Positions 48,705 through 61,509 of a stretch of DNA of 64,000 nt are shown one piece after another. Within the stretch, counting starts at the first letter, position 1. The number at the start of each line of letters is the position of its first letter. Origin of the DNA: Canna indica (taxonomy: Eukaryota; Streptophyta; Magnoliopsida; Zingiberales; Cannaceae); assembly GCA_034359265.1 (NCBI GenBank), contig CP136898.1, forward strand, positions 53,495,501-53,559,500. The letters run 5' to 3'. A model generated the notes under the pieces. That model was given only the letters and a program-made list of their open reading frames with translations, made no database searches and was not told the origin of the DNA. Position numbers and translations under genes: made by a program.

Positions 48705-49839
48705 CCCATCACAGTGAACGTTCTGGAGTCGGTCGGGACTCAGATTGCTGGGCGTTTCGAGCCGATACCCCGAAGTTCAATTAGTCGGCTTCGTTCAAGA
48801 TTCTATTCGAAAAAATCTTGCAATTCATTGCATTAGTCTATCAAAAATAACTCGATTAACAAATTCTCCCATCACAGTGAATGTTCTGGAGTCGGTCGGG
48901 ACTCAGATTTCTGGTCGTTTCGAGTCGATACCCCGAAGTTCAATCAGTCGGCTTCGTTCAAGATTCTATTCGAAAATTCTTGCAATTCTTTGCATCAGTC
49001 AGTCAAAAATAACTCGATTAACAACTAATCCCATCACAGTGAATGTTCTGGAGTCGGTCGGGACTCAGATTGCTGGGCGTTTCCAGCCAATACCCCGAAG
49101 TTCAATCAGTCGGCTTCGTTCAAGATTCTATTCAAAAAATCTTGCAATTCTTTGCATTAGTCTGTCAAAAATAACTCGATTAACAACTTCTCCCATCACA
49201 GTGAATGTTCTGGAATCGCCCGGGACTCAGATTTCTGGTCGTTTCGAGTCGATACCTGAAAGTTCAATCAGTAGGCTTCGTTCAGCAATCTGTTCGAAAA
49301 ACTGTGTAATTCTTTGCATTAGTCTGTCAAAAATAACTCGATTAACAACTTATCCCATCACAGTGAATGTTCTGGAGTTGCTCGGGACTCAGATTGCCGG
49401 GCGTTTCAAGCTAATACCCCGAAGTTCAATCAGTCGGCTTCGTTCAAGATTCTATTCGAAAAATCTTGCAATTCTTTGTATTAGTTTGTCAAAAATAACT
49501 CGATTAACAACTTCTCCCATCACAGTGAATGTTCTGGAATCGCCCGGGACTCAGATTTCTGGTCGTTTCGAGTCGATACCTGAAAGTTCAATCAGTAGGC
49601 TTCGTTCAGCATTCTGTTCGAAAAACTGTGTAATTGTTTGCATTAGTTTGTCAAAAACAACTCGATTAACAACTTATCCCATCACAGTGAATGTTCTGGA
49701 GTTGCTCGGGACTCAGATTGCTGGGCGTTTCGAGCCGATACCCCGAAGTTCAATCAGTCGGCTTCGTTCAAGATTCTATTCGAAATATCTTGCAATTCTT
49801 TGCATTAGTCTGTCAAAAATAACTCGATTAACAACTTAT
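48705..49839. repeat. HOR unit 37, heptamer (1135 bp)
   Basis: Counterpart of unit 32, sharing GATTGCCGGGCG in E (49396 region). Confidence 0.95.
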
Positions 49840-50974
49840 CCCATCACAGTGAACGTTCTGGAGTCGGTCGGGACTCAGATTGCTGGGCGTTTCGAGCCGA
49901 TACCCCGAAGTTCAATTAGTCGGCTTCGTTCAAGATTCTATTCGAAAAAATCTTGCAATTCATTGCATTAGTCTATCAAAAATAACTCGATTAACAAATT
50001 CTCCCATCACAGTGAATGTTCTGGAGTCGGTCGGGACTCAGATTTCTGGTCGTTTCGAGTCGATACCCCGAAGTTCAATCAGTCGGCTTCGTTCAAGATT
50101 CTATTCGAAAATTCTTGCAATTCTTTGCATCAGTCAGTCAAAAATAACTCGATTAACAACTAATCCCATCACAGTGAATGTTCTGGAGTCGGTCGGGACT
50201 CAGATTGCTGGGCGTTTCCAGCCAATACCCCGAAGTTCAATCAGTCGGCTTCGTTCAAGATTCTATTCAAAAAATCTTGCAATTCTTTGCATTAGTCTGT
50301 CAAAAATAACTCGATTAACAACTTCTCCCATCACAGTGAATGTTCTGGAATCGCCCGGGACTCAGATTTCTGGTCGTTTCGAGTCGATACCTGAAAGTTC
50401 AATCAGTAGGCTTCGTTCAGCAATCTGTTCGAAAAACCGTGTAATTCTTTGCATTAGTCTATCAAAAATAACTCGATTAACAACTTATCCCATCACAGTG
50501 AATGTTCTGGAGTTGCTCGGGACTCAGATTGCTGGGTGTTTCGAGCCAATACCCCGAAGTTCAATCAGTCGGCTTCGTTCAAGATTCTATTCGAAAAATC
50601 TTGCAATTCTTTGCATTAGTTTGTCAAAAATAACTCGATTAACAACTTCTCCCATCACAGTGAATGTTCTGGAATCGCCCGGGACTCAGATTTCTGGTCG
50701 TTTCGAGTCGATACGTGAAAGTTCAATCAGTAGGCTTCGTTCAGCATTCTGTTCGAAAAACTGTGTAATTGTTTGCATTAGTTTGTCAAAAACAACTCGA
50801 TTAACAACTTATCCCATCACAGTGAATGTTCTGGAGTTGCTCGGGACTCAGATTGCTGGGCGTTTCGAGCCGATACCCCGAAGTTCAATCAGTCGGCTTC
50901 GTTCAAGATTCTATTCGAAATATCTTGCAATTCTTTGCATTAGTCTGTCAAAAATAACTCGATTAACAACTTAT
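49840..50974. repeat. HOR unit 38, heptamer, mosaic of two lineages (1135 bp)
   Basis: D and E have the AAAACCGTG and GGGTGTTTCG marks of unit 39, but F has GATACGTGAAAG, GTAATTGTTTGC and TCAAAAACAAC like unit 37. An exchange between lineages therefore lies around the E/F boundary. Confidence 0.94.
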
Positions 50975-52109
50975 CCCATCACAGTGAACGTTCTGGAGTC
51001 GGTCGGGACTCAGATTGCTGGGCGTTTCGAGCCGATACCCCGAAGTTCAATTAGTCGGCTTCGTTCAAGATTCTATTCGAAAAAATCTTGCAATTCATTG
51101 CATTAGTCTATCAAAAATAACTCGATTAACAAATTCTCCCATCACAGTGAATGTTCTGGAGTCGGTCGGGACTCAGATTTCTGGTCGTTTCGAGTCGATA
51201 CCCCGAAGTTCAATCAGTCGGCTTCGTTCAAGATTCTATTCGAAAATTCTTGCAATTCTTTGCATCAGTCAGTCAAAAATAACTCGATTAACAACTAATC
51301 CCATCACAGTGAATGTTCTGGAGTCGGTCGGGACTCAGATTGCTGGGCGTTTCCAGCCAATACCCCGAAGTTCAATCAGTCGGCTTCGTTCAAGATTCTA
51401 TTCAAAAAATCTTGCAATTCTTTGCATTAGTCTGTCAAAAATAACTCGATTAACAACTTCTCCCATCACAGTGAATGTTCTGGAATCGCCCGGGACTCAG
51501 ATTTCTGGTCGTTTCGAGTCGATACCTGAAAGTTCAATCAGTAGGCTTCGTTCAGCAATCTGTTCGAAAAACCGTGTAATTCTTTGCATTAGTCTATCAA
51601 AAATAACTCGATTAACAACTTATCCCATCACAGTGAATGTTCTGGAGTTGCTCGGGACTCAGATTGCTGGGTGTTTCGAGCCAATACCCCGAAGTTCAAT
51701 CAGTCGGCTTCGTTCAAGATTCTATTCGAAAAATCTTGCAATTCTTTGCATTAGTTTGTCAAAAATAACTCGATTAACAACTTCTCCCATCACAGTGAAT
51801 GTTCTGGAATCGCCCGGGACTCAGATTTCTAGTCATTTCGAGTCGATACCTGAAAGTTCAATCAGTAGGCTTCGTTCAGCATTCTGTTCAAAAAACTGTG
51901 TAATTCTTTGCATTAGTTTGTCAAAAATAACTCGATTAACAACTTATCCCATCACAGTGAATGTTCTGGAGTTGCTCGGGACTCAGATTGCTGGGCGTTT
52001 CGAGCCAATACCCCGAAGTTCAATCAGTCGGCTTCGTTCAAGATTCTATTCGAAATATCTTGCAATTCTTTGCATTAGTCTGTCAAAAATAACTCGATTA
52101 ACAACTTAT
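50975..52109. repeat. HOR unit 39, heptamer (1135 bp)
   Basis: GGGTGTTTCG in E and CTAGTCATTTCG in F; B ends CTAAT. Confidence 0.95.
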
Positions 52110-53244
52110 CCCATCACAGTGAACGTTCTGGAGTCGGTCGGGACTCAGATTGCTGGGCGTTTCGAGCCGATACCCCGAAGTTCAATTAGTCGGCTTCGTT
52201 CAAGATTCTATTCGAAAAAATCTTGCAATTCATTGCATTAGTCTATCAAAAATAACTCGATTAACAAATTCTCCCATCACAGTGAATGTTCTGGAGTCGG
52301 TCGGGACTCAGATTTCTGGTCGTTTCGAGTCGATACCCCGAAGTTCAATCAGTCGGCTTCGTTCAAGATTCTATTCGAAAATTCTTGCAATTCTTTGCAT
52401 CAGTCAGTCAAAAATAACTCGATTAACAACTAATCCCATCACAGTGAATGTTCTGGAGTCGGTCGGGACTCAGATTGCTGGGCGTTTCCAGCCAATACCC
52501 CGAAGTTCAATCAGTCGGCTTCGTTCAAGATTCTATTCAAAAAATCTTGCAATTCTTTGCATTAGTCTGTCAAAAATAACTCGATTAACAACTTCTCCCA
52601 TCACAGTGAATGTTCTGGAATCGCCCGGGACTCAGATTTCTGGTCGTTTCGAGTCGATACCTGAAAGTTCAATCAGTAGGCTTCGTTCAGCAATCTGTTC
52701 GAAAAACTGTGTAATTCTTTGCATTAGTCTGTCAAAAATAACTCGATTAACAACTTATCCCATCACAGTGAATGTTCTGGAGTTGCTCGGGACTCAGATT
52801 GCCGGGCGTTTCAAGCTAATACCCCGAAGTTCAATCAGTCGGCTTCGTTCAAGATTCTATTCGAAAAATCTTGCAATTCTTTGTATTAGTTTGTCAAAAA
52901 TAACTCGATTAACAACTTCTCCCATCACAGTGAATGTTCTGGAATCGCCCGGGACTCAGATTTCTGGTCGTTTCGAGTCGATACCTGAAAGTTCAATCAG
53001 TAGGCTTCGTTCAGCATTCTGTTCGAAAAACTGTGTAATTGTTTGCATTAGTTTGTCAAAAACAACTCGATTAACAACTTATCCCATCACAGTGAATGTT
53101 CTGGAGTTGCTCGGGACTCAGATTGCTGGGCGTTTCGAGCCGATACCCCGAAGTTCAATCAGTCGGCTTCGTTCAAGATTCTATTCGAAATATCTTGCAA
53201 TTCTTTGCATTAGTCTGTCAAAAATAACTCGATTAACAACTTAT
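52110..53244. repeat. HOR unit 40, heptamer (1135 bp)
   Basis: GCCGGGCG in E at 52801, exactly 3 x 1135 bp after the same mark in unit 37. Confidence 0.95.
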
Positions 53245-54055
53245 CCCATCACAGTGAACGTTCTGGAGTCGGTCGGGACTCAGATTGCTGGGCGTTTCGA
53301 GCCGATACCCCGAAGTTCAATTAGTCGGCTTCGTTCAAGATTCTATTCGAAAAAATCTTGCAATTCATTGCATTAGTCTATCAAAAATAACTCGATTAAC
53401 AAATTCTCCCATCACAGTGAATGTTCTGGAGTCGGTCGGGACTCAGATTTCTGGTCTTTTCGAGTCGATACCCCGAAGTTCAATCAGTCGGCTTCGTTCA
53501 AGATTCTATTCGAAAATTCTTGCAATTCTTTGCATCAGTCAGTCAAAAATAACTCGATTAACAACTAATCCCATCACAGTGAATGTTCTGGAGTCGGTCG
53601 GGACTCAGATTGCTGGGCGTTTCCAGCCAATACCCCGAAGTTCAATCAGTCGGCTTCGTTCAAGATTCTATTCAAAAAATCTTGCAATTCTTTGCATTAG
53701 TCTGTCAAAAATAACTCGATTAACAACTTCTCCCATCACAGTGAATGTTTTGGAATCGCCCGGGACTCAGATTTCTGGTCGTTTCGAGTCGATACCTGAA
53801 AGTTCAATCAGTAGGCTTCGTTAAGCATTCTGTTCGAAAAACTGTGTAATTCTTTGCATTAGTCTGTAAAAAATAACTCGATTAACAACTTATCCCATCA
53901 CAGTGAATGTTCTGGAGTTGCTCGGGACTCAGATTGCTGGGCGTTTCGAGTCGATACCCCGAAGTTCAATCAGTCGGCTTCGTTCAAGTTTCTATTCGAA
54001 ATATCTTGCAATTCTTTGCATTAGTCTATCAAAAATAACTCGATTAACAACTTAT
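53245..54055. repeat. HOR unit 41, pentamer A-B-C-M-L (811 bp)
   Basis: Third pentamer of this lineage. B has GGTCTTTTCGAG and M has TCTGTAAAAAATAAC, both private. Confidence 0.95.
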
Positions 54056-56160
54056 CCCATCACAGTGAACGTTCTGGAGTCGGTCGGGACTCAGATTGCT
54101 AGGCGTTTCGAGCCGATACCCCGAAGTTCAATTAGTCGGCTTCATTCAAGATTCTATTCAAAAAAATCTTGCAATTCATTGCATTAGTCTATCAAAAATA
54201 ACTCGATTAACAAATTCTCCCATCACAGTGAATGTTCTGGAGTCGGTCGGGACTCAGATTTCTGGTCGTTTCGAGTCGATACCCCGAAGTTCAATCAGTC
54301 GGCTTCGTTCAAGATTCTATTCAAAAAATCTTGCAATTCTTTGCATTAGTCTGTCAAAAATAACTCGATTAACAACTTATCCCATCACAGTGAATGTTCT
54401 GGAGTTGCTCGGGTCTCAGATTGCTGGGCGTTTCGAGTCGATACCCCGAAGTTCAATCAGTCGGCTTCGTTCAAGTTTCTATTCGAAATATCTTGCAATT
54501 CTTTGCATCAGTCAGTCAAAAATAACTCGATTAACAACTTATCCCATCACAGTGAATGTTCTGGAGTCGGTCGGGACTCAGATTGCTGGGCGTTTCCAGC
54601 CAATACCCCGAAGTTCAATCAGTCGGCTTCGTTCAAGATTCTATTCAAAAAATCTTGCAATTCTTTGCATTAGTCTGTCAAAAATAACTCGATTAACAAC
54701 TTCTCCCATCACAGTGAATGTTCTGGAATCGCCCGGGACTCAGATTTCTGGTCGTTTCGAGTCGATACCTGAAAGTTCAATCAGTAGGCTTCGTTCAGCA
54801 ATCTGTTCGAAAAACCGTGTAATTCTTTGCATTAGTCTATCAAAAATAACTCGATTAACAACTTATCCCATCACAGTGAATGTTCTGGAGTTGCTCGGGA
54901 CTCAGATTGCTGGGCGTTTCGAGCCAATACCCCGAAGTTCAATCAGTCGGCTTCGTTCAAGATTCTATTCGAAAAATCTTGCAATTCTTTGCATTAGTTT
55001 GTCAAAAATAACTCGATTAACAACTTCTCCCATCACAGTGAATGTTCTGGAAGCGCCCGGGACTCAGATTTCTTGTCGTTTCGAGTCGACACCTGAAAGT
55101 TCAATCAGTAGGCTTCGTTCAGCAATCTGTTCGAAAAACTGTGTAATTCTTTGCATTAGTCTGTCAAAAATAACTCGATTAACAACTTATCCCATCACAG
55201 TGAATGGTCTGGAGTTGCTCGGGACTCAGATTGCTGGGCGTTTCGAGCCGATACCCTGAAGTTCAATCAGTCGGCTTCGTTCAAGATTCTATTCGAAATA
55301 TCTTGCAATTCTTTGCATTAGTCTATCAAAAATAACTCGGTTAACAACTTTTCCCATCACACTGAATGTTCTGGAGTCCCCGGGACTCAGATTTTCGGTC
55401 GTTTCGAGTCGATACCCGAAATTTCAATCAGTAGGCTTCGTTCAGCATTCTGTTCAAAACACCGTGTAATTCTTTGCATCAGTCTGTCAAAAATAACTCG
55501 ATTAACAACTTATCCCATCACAGTGATTGTTCTGGAGTCGGTCGGGACTCAGATTTCTGGTCGTTTCGAGTCGATTCCCCGAAGTTCAATCAGTCGGCTT
55601 CGTTCAAGATTCTATTCGAAAAATCTTGCAATTCTTTGCATCAGTCAGTCAAAAATAACTCGATTAACAACTTATCCCATCACAGTGAATGTTCTGGAGT
55701 CGGTCGGGACTCAGATTGCTGGGCGTTTCCAGCCGATACCCCGAAGCTCAATCAGTCGGCTTCGTTCAAGATTCTATTCGAAAAATCTTGCAATTCTTTG
55801 CATTAGTCTGTCAAAAATAACTCGATTAACAACTATCCCATCACAGTGAATGTTCTGGAATCGCCCGGGACTCAGATTTCTGGTCGTTTCGAGTCGATAC
55901 CTGAAAGTTCAATCAGTAGTCTTCGTTCAGCATTCTGTTCGAAAAACTGTGTAATTCTTTGCATTAGTCTGTCAAAAATAACTCGATTAACAACTTATCC
56001 CATCACAGTGAATGTTCTGGAGTTGCTCGGGACTCAGATTGCTGGGCGTTTCGAGTCGATACCCCGAAGTTCAATCAGTCGGCTTCGTTCAAGTTTCTAT
56101 TCGAAATATCTTGCAATTCTTTGCATTAGTCTATCAAAAATAACTTGATTAACAACTTAT
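54056..56160. repeat. HOR unit 42, tridecamer with two chimeras (2105 bp)
   Basis: A, B/C chimera (54219-54380), L/B chimera (54381-54542, with CAAGTTTC then CATCAGTCAGTC), C-D-E-F, then the full K-J-H-I-M-L cassette (55191-56160). J has AACTCGGTTAAC just before it and CGAAATTTCAATC inside it. It links the dodecamer type to the 14-mer that follows. Confidence 0.93.
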
Positions 56161-57295
56161 CCCATCACAGTGAACGTTCTGGAGTCGGTCGGGACTCAGA
56201 TTGCTAGGCGTTTCGAGCCGATACCCCGAAGTTCAATTAGTCGGCTTCGTTCAAGATTCTATTCGAAAAAATCTTGCAATTCATTGCATTAGTCTATCAA
56301 AAATAACTCGATTAACAAATTCTCCCATCACAGTGAATGTTCTGGAGTCGGTCGGGACTCAGATTTCTGGTCGTTTCGAGTCGATACCCCGAAGTTCAAT
56401 CAGTCGGCTTCGTTCAAGATTCTATTCGAAAATTCTTGCAATTCTTTGCATCAGTCAGTCAAAAATAACTCGATTAACAACTAATCCCATCACAGTGAAT
56501 GTTCTGGAGTCGGTCGGGACTCAGATTGCTGGGCGTTTCCAGCCAATACCCCGAAGTTCAATCAGTCGGCTTCGTTCAAGATTCTATTCAAAAAATCTTG
56601 CAATTCTTTGCATTAGTCTGTCAAAAATAACTCGATTAACAACTTCTCCCATCACAGTGAATGTTCTGGAATCGCCCGGGACTCAGATTTCTGGTCGTTT
56701 CGAGTCGATACCTGAAAGTTCAATCAGTAGGCTTCGTTCAGCAATCTGTTCGAAAAACTGTGTAATTCTTTGCATTAGTCTGTCAAAAATAACTCGATTA
56801 ACAACTTATCCCATCACAGTGAATGTTCTGGAGTTGCTCGGGACTCAGATTGCTGGGCGTTTCAAGCTAATACCCCGAAGTTCAATCAGTCGGCTTCGTT
56901 CAAGATTCTATTCGAAAAATCTTGCAATTCTTTGTATTAGTTTGTCAAAAATAACTCGATTAACAACTTCTCCCATCACAGTGAATGTTCTGGAATCGCC
57001 CGGGACTCAGATTTCTGGTCGTTTCGAGTCGATACCTGAAAGTTCAATCAGTAGGCTTCGTTCAGCATTCTGTTCGAAAAACTGTGTAATTGTTTGCATT
57101 AGTTTGTCAAAAACAACTCGATTAACAACTTATCCCATCACAGTGAATGTTCTGGAGTTGCTCGGGACTCAGATTGCTGGGCGTTTCGAGCCGATACCCC
57201 GAAGTTCAATCAGTCGGCTTCGTTCAAGATTCTATTCGAAATATCTTGCAATTCTTTGCATTAGTCTGTCAAAAATAACTCGATTAACAACTTAT
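56161..57295. repeat. HOR unit 43, heptamer (1135 bp)
   Basis: A-B-C-D-E-F-G with TTTCAAGCTAATACC in E and GTAATTGTTTGC in F. It is an isolated return of the 40-54 kb lineage. Confidence 0.95.
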
Positions 57296-58429
57296 CCCAT
57301 CACAGTGAACGTTCTGGAGTCGGTCGGGACTCAGATTGCTGGGCGTTTCGAGCCGATACCCCGAAGTTCAATTAGTCGGCTTCGTTCAAGATTCTATTCG
57401 AAAAAATCTTGCAATTCATTGCATTAGTCTATCAAAAATAACTCGATTAACAAATTCTCCCATCACAGTGAATGTTCTGGAGTCGGTCGGGACTCAGATT
57501 TCTGGTCGTTTCGAGTCGATACCCCGAAGTTCAATCAGTCGGCTTCGTTCAAGATTCTATTTGAAAATTCTTGCAATTCTTTGCATCAGTCAGTCAAAAA
57601 TAACTCGATTAACAACTAATCCCATCACAGTGAATGTTCTGGAGTCGGTCGGGACTCAGATTGCTGGGCGTTTCCAGCCAATACCCCGAAGTTCAATCAG
57701 TTGGCTTCGTTCAAGATTCTATTCAAAAAATCTTGCAATTCTTTGCATTAGTCTGTCAAAAATAACTCGATTAACAACTTCTCCCATCACAGTGAATGTT
57801 TTGGAATCGCCCGGGACTCAGATTTCTGGTCGTTTCGAGTCGATACCTGAAAGTTCAATCAGTAGGCTTCGTTAAGCATTCTGTTCGAAAAACTGTGTAA
57901 TTCTTTGCATTAGTCTGTCAAAAATAACTCGATTAACAACTTATCCCATCACAGTGAATGTTCTGGAGTTGCTCGGGACTCAGATTGCTGGGCGTTTCCA
58001 GCCGATACCCCGAAGCTCAATCAGTCGGCTTCGTTCAAGATTCTATTCGAAAAATCTTGCAATTCTTTGCATTAGTCTGTCAAAAATAACTCGATTAACA
58101 ACTATCCCATCACAGTGAATGTTCTGGAATCGCCCGGGACTCAGATTTCTGGTCGTTTCGAGTCGATACCTGAAAGTTCAATCAGTAGTCTTCGTTCAGC
58201 ATTCTGTTCGAAAAACTGTGTAATTCTTTGCATTAGTCTGTCAAAAATAACTCGATTAACAACTTATCCCATCACAGTGAATGTTCTGGAGTTGCTCGGG
58301 ACTCAGATTGCTGGGCGTTTCGAGTCGATACCCCGAAGTTCAATCAGTCGGCTTCGTTCAAGTTTCTATTCGAAATATCTTGCAATTCTTTGCATTAGTC
58401 TATCAAAAATAACTTGATTAACAACTTAT
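57296..58429. repeat. HOR unit 44, A-B-C-M-(L/I)-M-L (1134 bp)
   Basis: Close to a normal heptamer in length but different in composition. The fifth monomer (57945-58105, 161 bp) starts as L/G (GTTGCTCGGGACTC) and becomes I (CAGCCGATACC, GAAGCTCAATC, AACTATCCC). B has ATTTGAAAATTC. Confidence 0.93.
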
Positions 58430-59240
58430 CCCATCACAGTGAACGTTCTGGAGTCGGTCGGGACTCAGATTGCTAGGCGTTTCGAGCCGATACCCCGAAG
58501 TTCAATTAGTCGGCTTCGTTCAAGATTCTATTCGAAAAAATCTTGCAATTCATTGCATTAGTCTATCAAAAATAACTCGATTAACAAATTCTCCCATCAC
58601 AGTGAATGTTCTGGAGTCGGTCGGGACTCAGATTTCTGGTCGTTTCGAGTCGATACCCCGAAGTTCAATCAGTCGGCTTCGTTCAAGATTCTATTCGAAA
58701 ATTCTTGCAATTCTTTGCATCAGTCAGTCAAAAATAACTCGATTAACAACTTATCCCATCACAGTGAATGTTCTGGAGTCGGTCGGGACTCAGATTGCTG
58801 GGCGTTTCCAGCCAATACCCCGAAGTTCAATCAGTCGGCTTCGTTCAAGATTCTATTCAAAAAATCTTGCAATTCTTTGCATTAGTCTGTCAAAAATAAC
58901 TCGATTAACAACTTCTCCCATCACAGTGAATGTTTTGGAATCGCCCGGGACTCAGATTTCTGGTCGTTTCGAGTCGATACCTGAAAGTTCAATCAGTAGG
59001 CTTCGTTAAGCATTCTGTTCGAAAAACTGTGTAATTCTTTGCATTAGTCTGTCAAAAATAACTCGATTAACAACTTATCCCATCACAGTGAATGTTCTGG
59101 AGTTGCTCGGGACTCAGATTGCTGGACGTTTCGAGTCGATACCCCGAAGTTCAATCAGTCGGCTTCGTTCAAGTTTCTATTCGAAATATCTTGCAATTCT
59201 TTGCATTAGTCTATCAAAAATAACTCGATTAACAACTTAT
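58430..59240. repeat. HOR unit 45, pentamer A-B-C-M-L (811 bp)
   Basis: First half of the 2269-bp 14-mer super-unit. L has GCTGGACGTTTCG. Confidence 0.95.
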
Positions 59241-60698
59241 CCCATCACAGTGAACGTTCTGGAGTCGGTCGGGACTCAGATTGCTAGGCGTTTCGAGCCG
59301 ATACCCCGAAGTTCAATTAGTCGGCTTCATTCAAGATTCTATTCAAAAAAATCTTGCAATTCATTGCATTAGTCTATCAAAAATAACTCGATTAACAAAT
59401 TCTCCCATCACAGTGAATGTTCTGGAGTCGGTCGGGACTCAGATTTCTGGTCGTTTCGAGTCGATACCCCGAAGTTCAATCAGTCGGCTTCGTTCAAGAT
59501 TCTATTCAAAAAATCTTGCAATTCTTTGCATTAGTCTGTCAAAAATAACTCGATTAACAACTTATCCCATCACAGTGAATGTTCTGGAGTTGCTCGGGAC
59601 TCAGATTGCTGGGCGTTTCGAGTCGATACCCCGAAGTTCAATCAGTCGGCTTCGTTCAAGTTTCTATTCGAAATATCTTGCAATTCTTTGCATCAGTCAG
59701 TCAAAAATAACTCGATTAACAACTTATCCCATCACAGTGAATGTTCTGGAGTCGGTCGGGACTCAGATTGCTGGGCGTTTCCAGCCAATACCCCGAAGTT
59801 CAATCAGTCGGCTTCGTTCAAGATTCTATTCAAAAAATCTTGCAATTCTTTGCATTAGTCTGTCAAAAATAACTCGATTAACAACTTCTCCCATCACAGT
59901 GAATGTTCTGGAATCGCCCGGGACTCAGATTTCTGGTCGTTTCGAGTCGATACCTGAAAGTTCAATCAGTAGGCTTCGTTCAGCAATCTGTTCGAAAAAC
60001 CGTGTAATTCTTTGCATTAGTCTATCAAAAATAACTCGATTAACAACTTATCCCATCACAGTGAATGTTCTGGAGTTGCTCGGGACTCAGATTGCTGGGC
60101 GTTTCGAGCCAATACCCCGAAGTTCAATCAGTCGGCTTCGTTCAAGATTCTATTCAAAAAATCTTGCAATTCTTTGCATCAGTCAGTCAAAAATAACTCG
60201 ATTAACAACTTATCCCATCACAGTGAATGTTCTGGAGTCGGTCGGGACTCAGATTGCTGGGCGTTTCCAGCCGATACCCCGAAGCTCAATCAGTCGGCTT
60301 CGTTCAAGATTCTATTCGAAAAATCTTGCAATTCTTTGCATTAGTCTGTCAAAAATAACTCGATTAACAACTATCCCATCACAGTGAATGTTCTGGAATC
60401 GCCCGGGACTCAGATTTCTGGTCGTTTCGAGTCGATACCTGAAAGTTCAATCAGTAGTCTTCGTTCAGCATTCTGTTCGAAAAACTGTGTAATTCTTTGC
60501 ATTAGTCTGTCAAAAATAACTCGATTAACAACTTATCCCATCACAGTGAATGTTCTGGAGTTGCTCGGGACTCAGATTGCTGGGCGTTTCGAGTCGATAC
60601 CCCGAAGTTCAATCAGTCGGCTTCGTTCAAGTTTCTATTCGAAATATCTTGCAATTCTTTGCATTAGTCTATCAAAAATAACTTGATTAACAACTTAT
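59241..60698. repeat. HOR unit 46, nonamer A-(B/C)-(L/B)-C-D-(E/B)-I-M-L (1458 bp)
   Basis: Second half of the 14-mer super-unit. The E/B chimera has TTCGAGCCAATACC followed by TATTCAAAAAATC and CATCAGTCAGTC. M has CAGTAGTCTTCG and L ends AACTTGATT. Confidence 0.94.
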
Positions 60699-61509
60699 CC
60701 CATCACAGTGAACGTTCTGGAGTCGGTCGGGACTCAGATTGCTAGGCGTTTCGAGCCGATACCCCGAAGTTCAATTAGTCGGCTTCGTTCAAGATTCTAT
60801 TCGAAAAAATCTTGCAATTCATTGCATTAGTCTATCAAAAATAACTCGATTAACAAATTCTCCCATCACAGTGAATGTTCTGGAGTCGGTCGGGACTCAG
60901 ATTTCTGGTCGTTTCGAGTCGATACCCCGAAGTTCAATCAGTCGGCTTCGTTCAAGATTCTATTCGAAAATTCTTGCAATTCTTTGCATCAGTCAGTCAA
61001 AAATAACTCGATTAACAACTTATCCCATCACAGTGAATGTTCTGGAGTCGGTCGGGACTCAGATTGCTGGGCGTTTCCAGCCAATACCCCGAAGTTCAAT
61101 CAGTCGGCTTCGTTCAAGATTCTATTCAAAAAATCTTGCAATTCTTTGCATTAGTCTGTCAAAAATAACTCGATTAACAACTTCTCCCATCACAGTGAAT
61201 GTTTTGGAATCGCCCGGGACTCAGATTTCTGGTCGTTTCGAGTCGATACCTGAAAGTTCAATCAGTAGGCTTCGTTAAGCATTCTGTTCGAAAAACTGTG
61301 TAATTCTTTGCATTAGTCTGTCAAAAATAACTCGATTAACAACTTATCCCATCACAGTGAATGTTCTGGAGTTGCTCGGGACTCAGATTGCTGGACGTTT
61401 CGAGTCGATACCCCGAAGTTCAATCAGTCGGCTTCGTTCAAGTTTCTATTCGAAATATCTTGCAATTCTTTGCATTAGTCTATCAAAAATAACTCGATTA
61501 ACAACTTAT
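60699..61509. repeat. HOR unit 47, pentamer A-B-C-M-L (811 bp)
   Basis: Copy of unit 45 exactly 2269 bp downstream, including GCTGGACGTTTCG in L. Confidence 0.95.
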
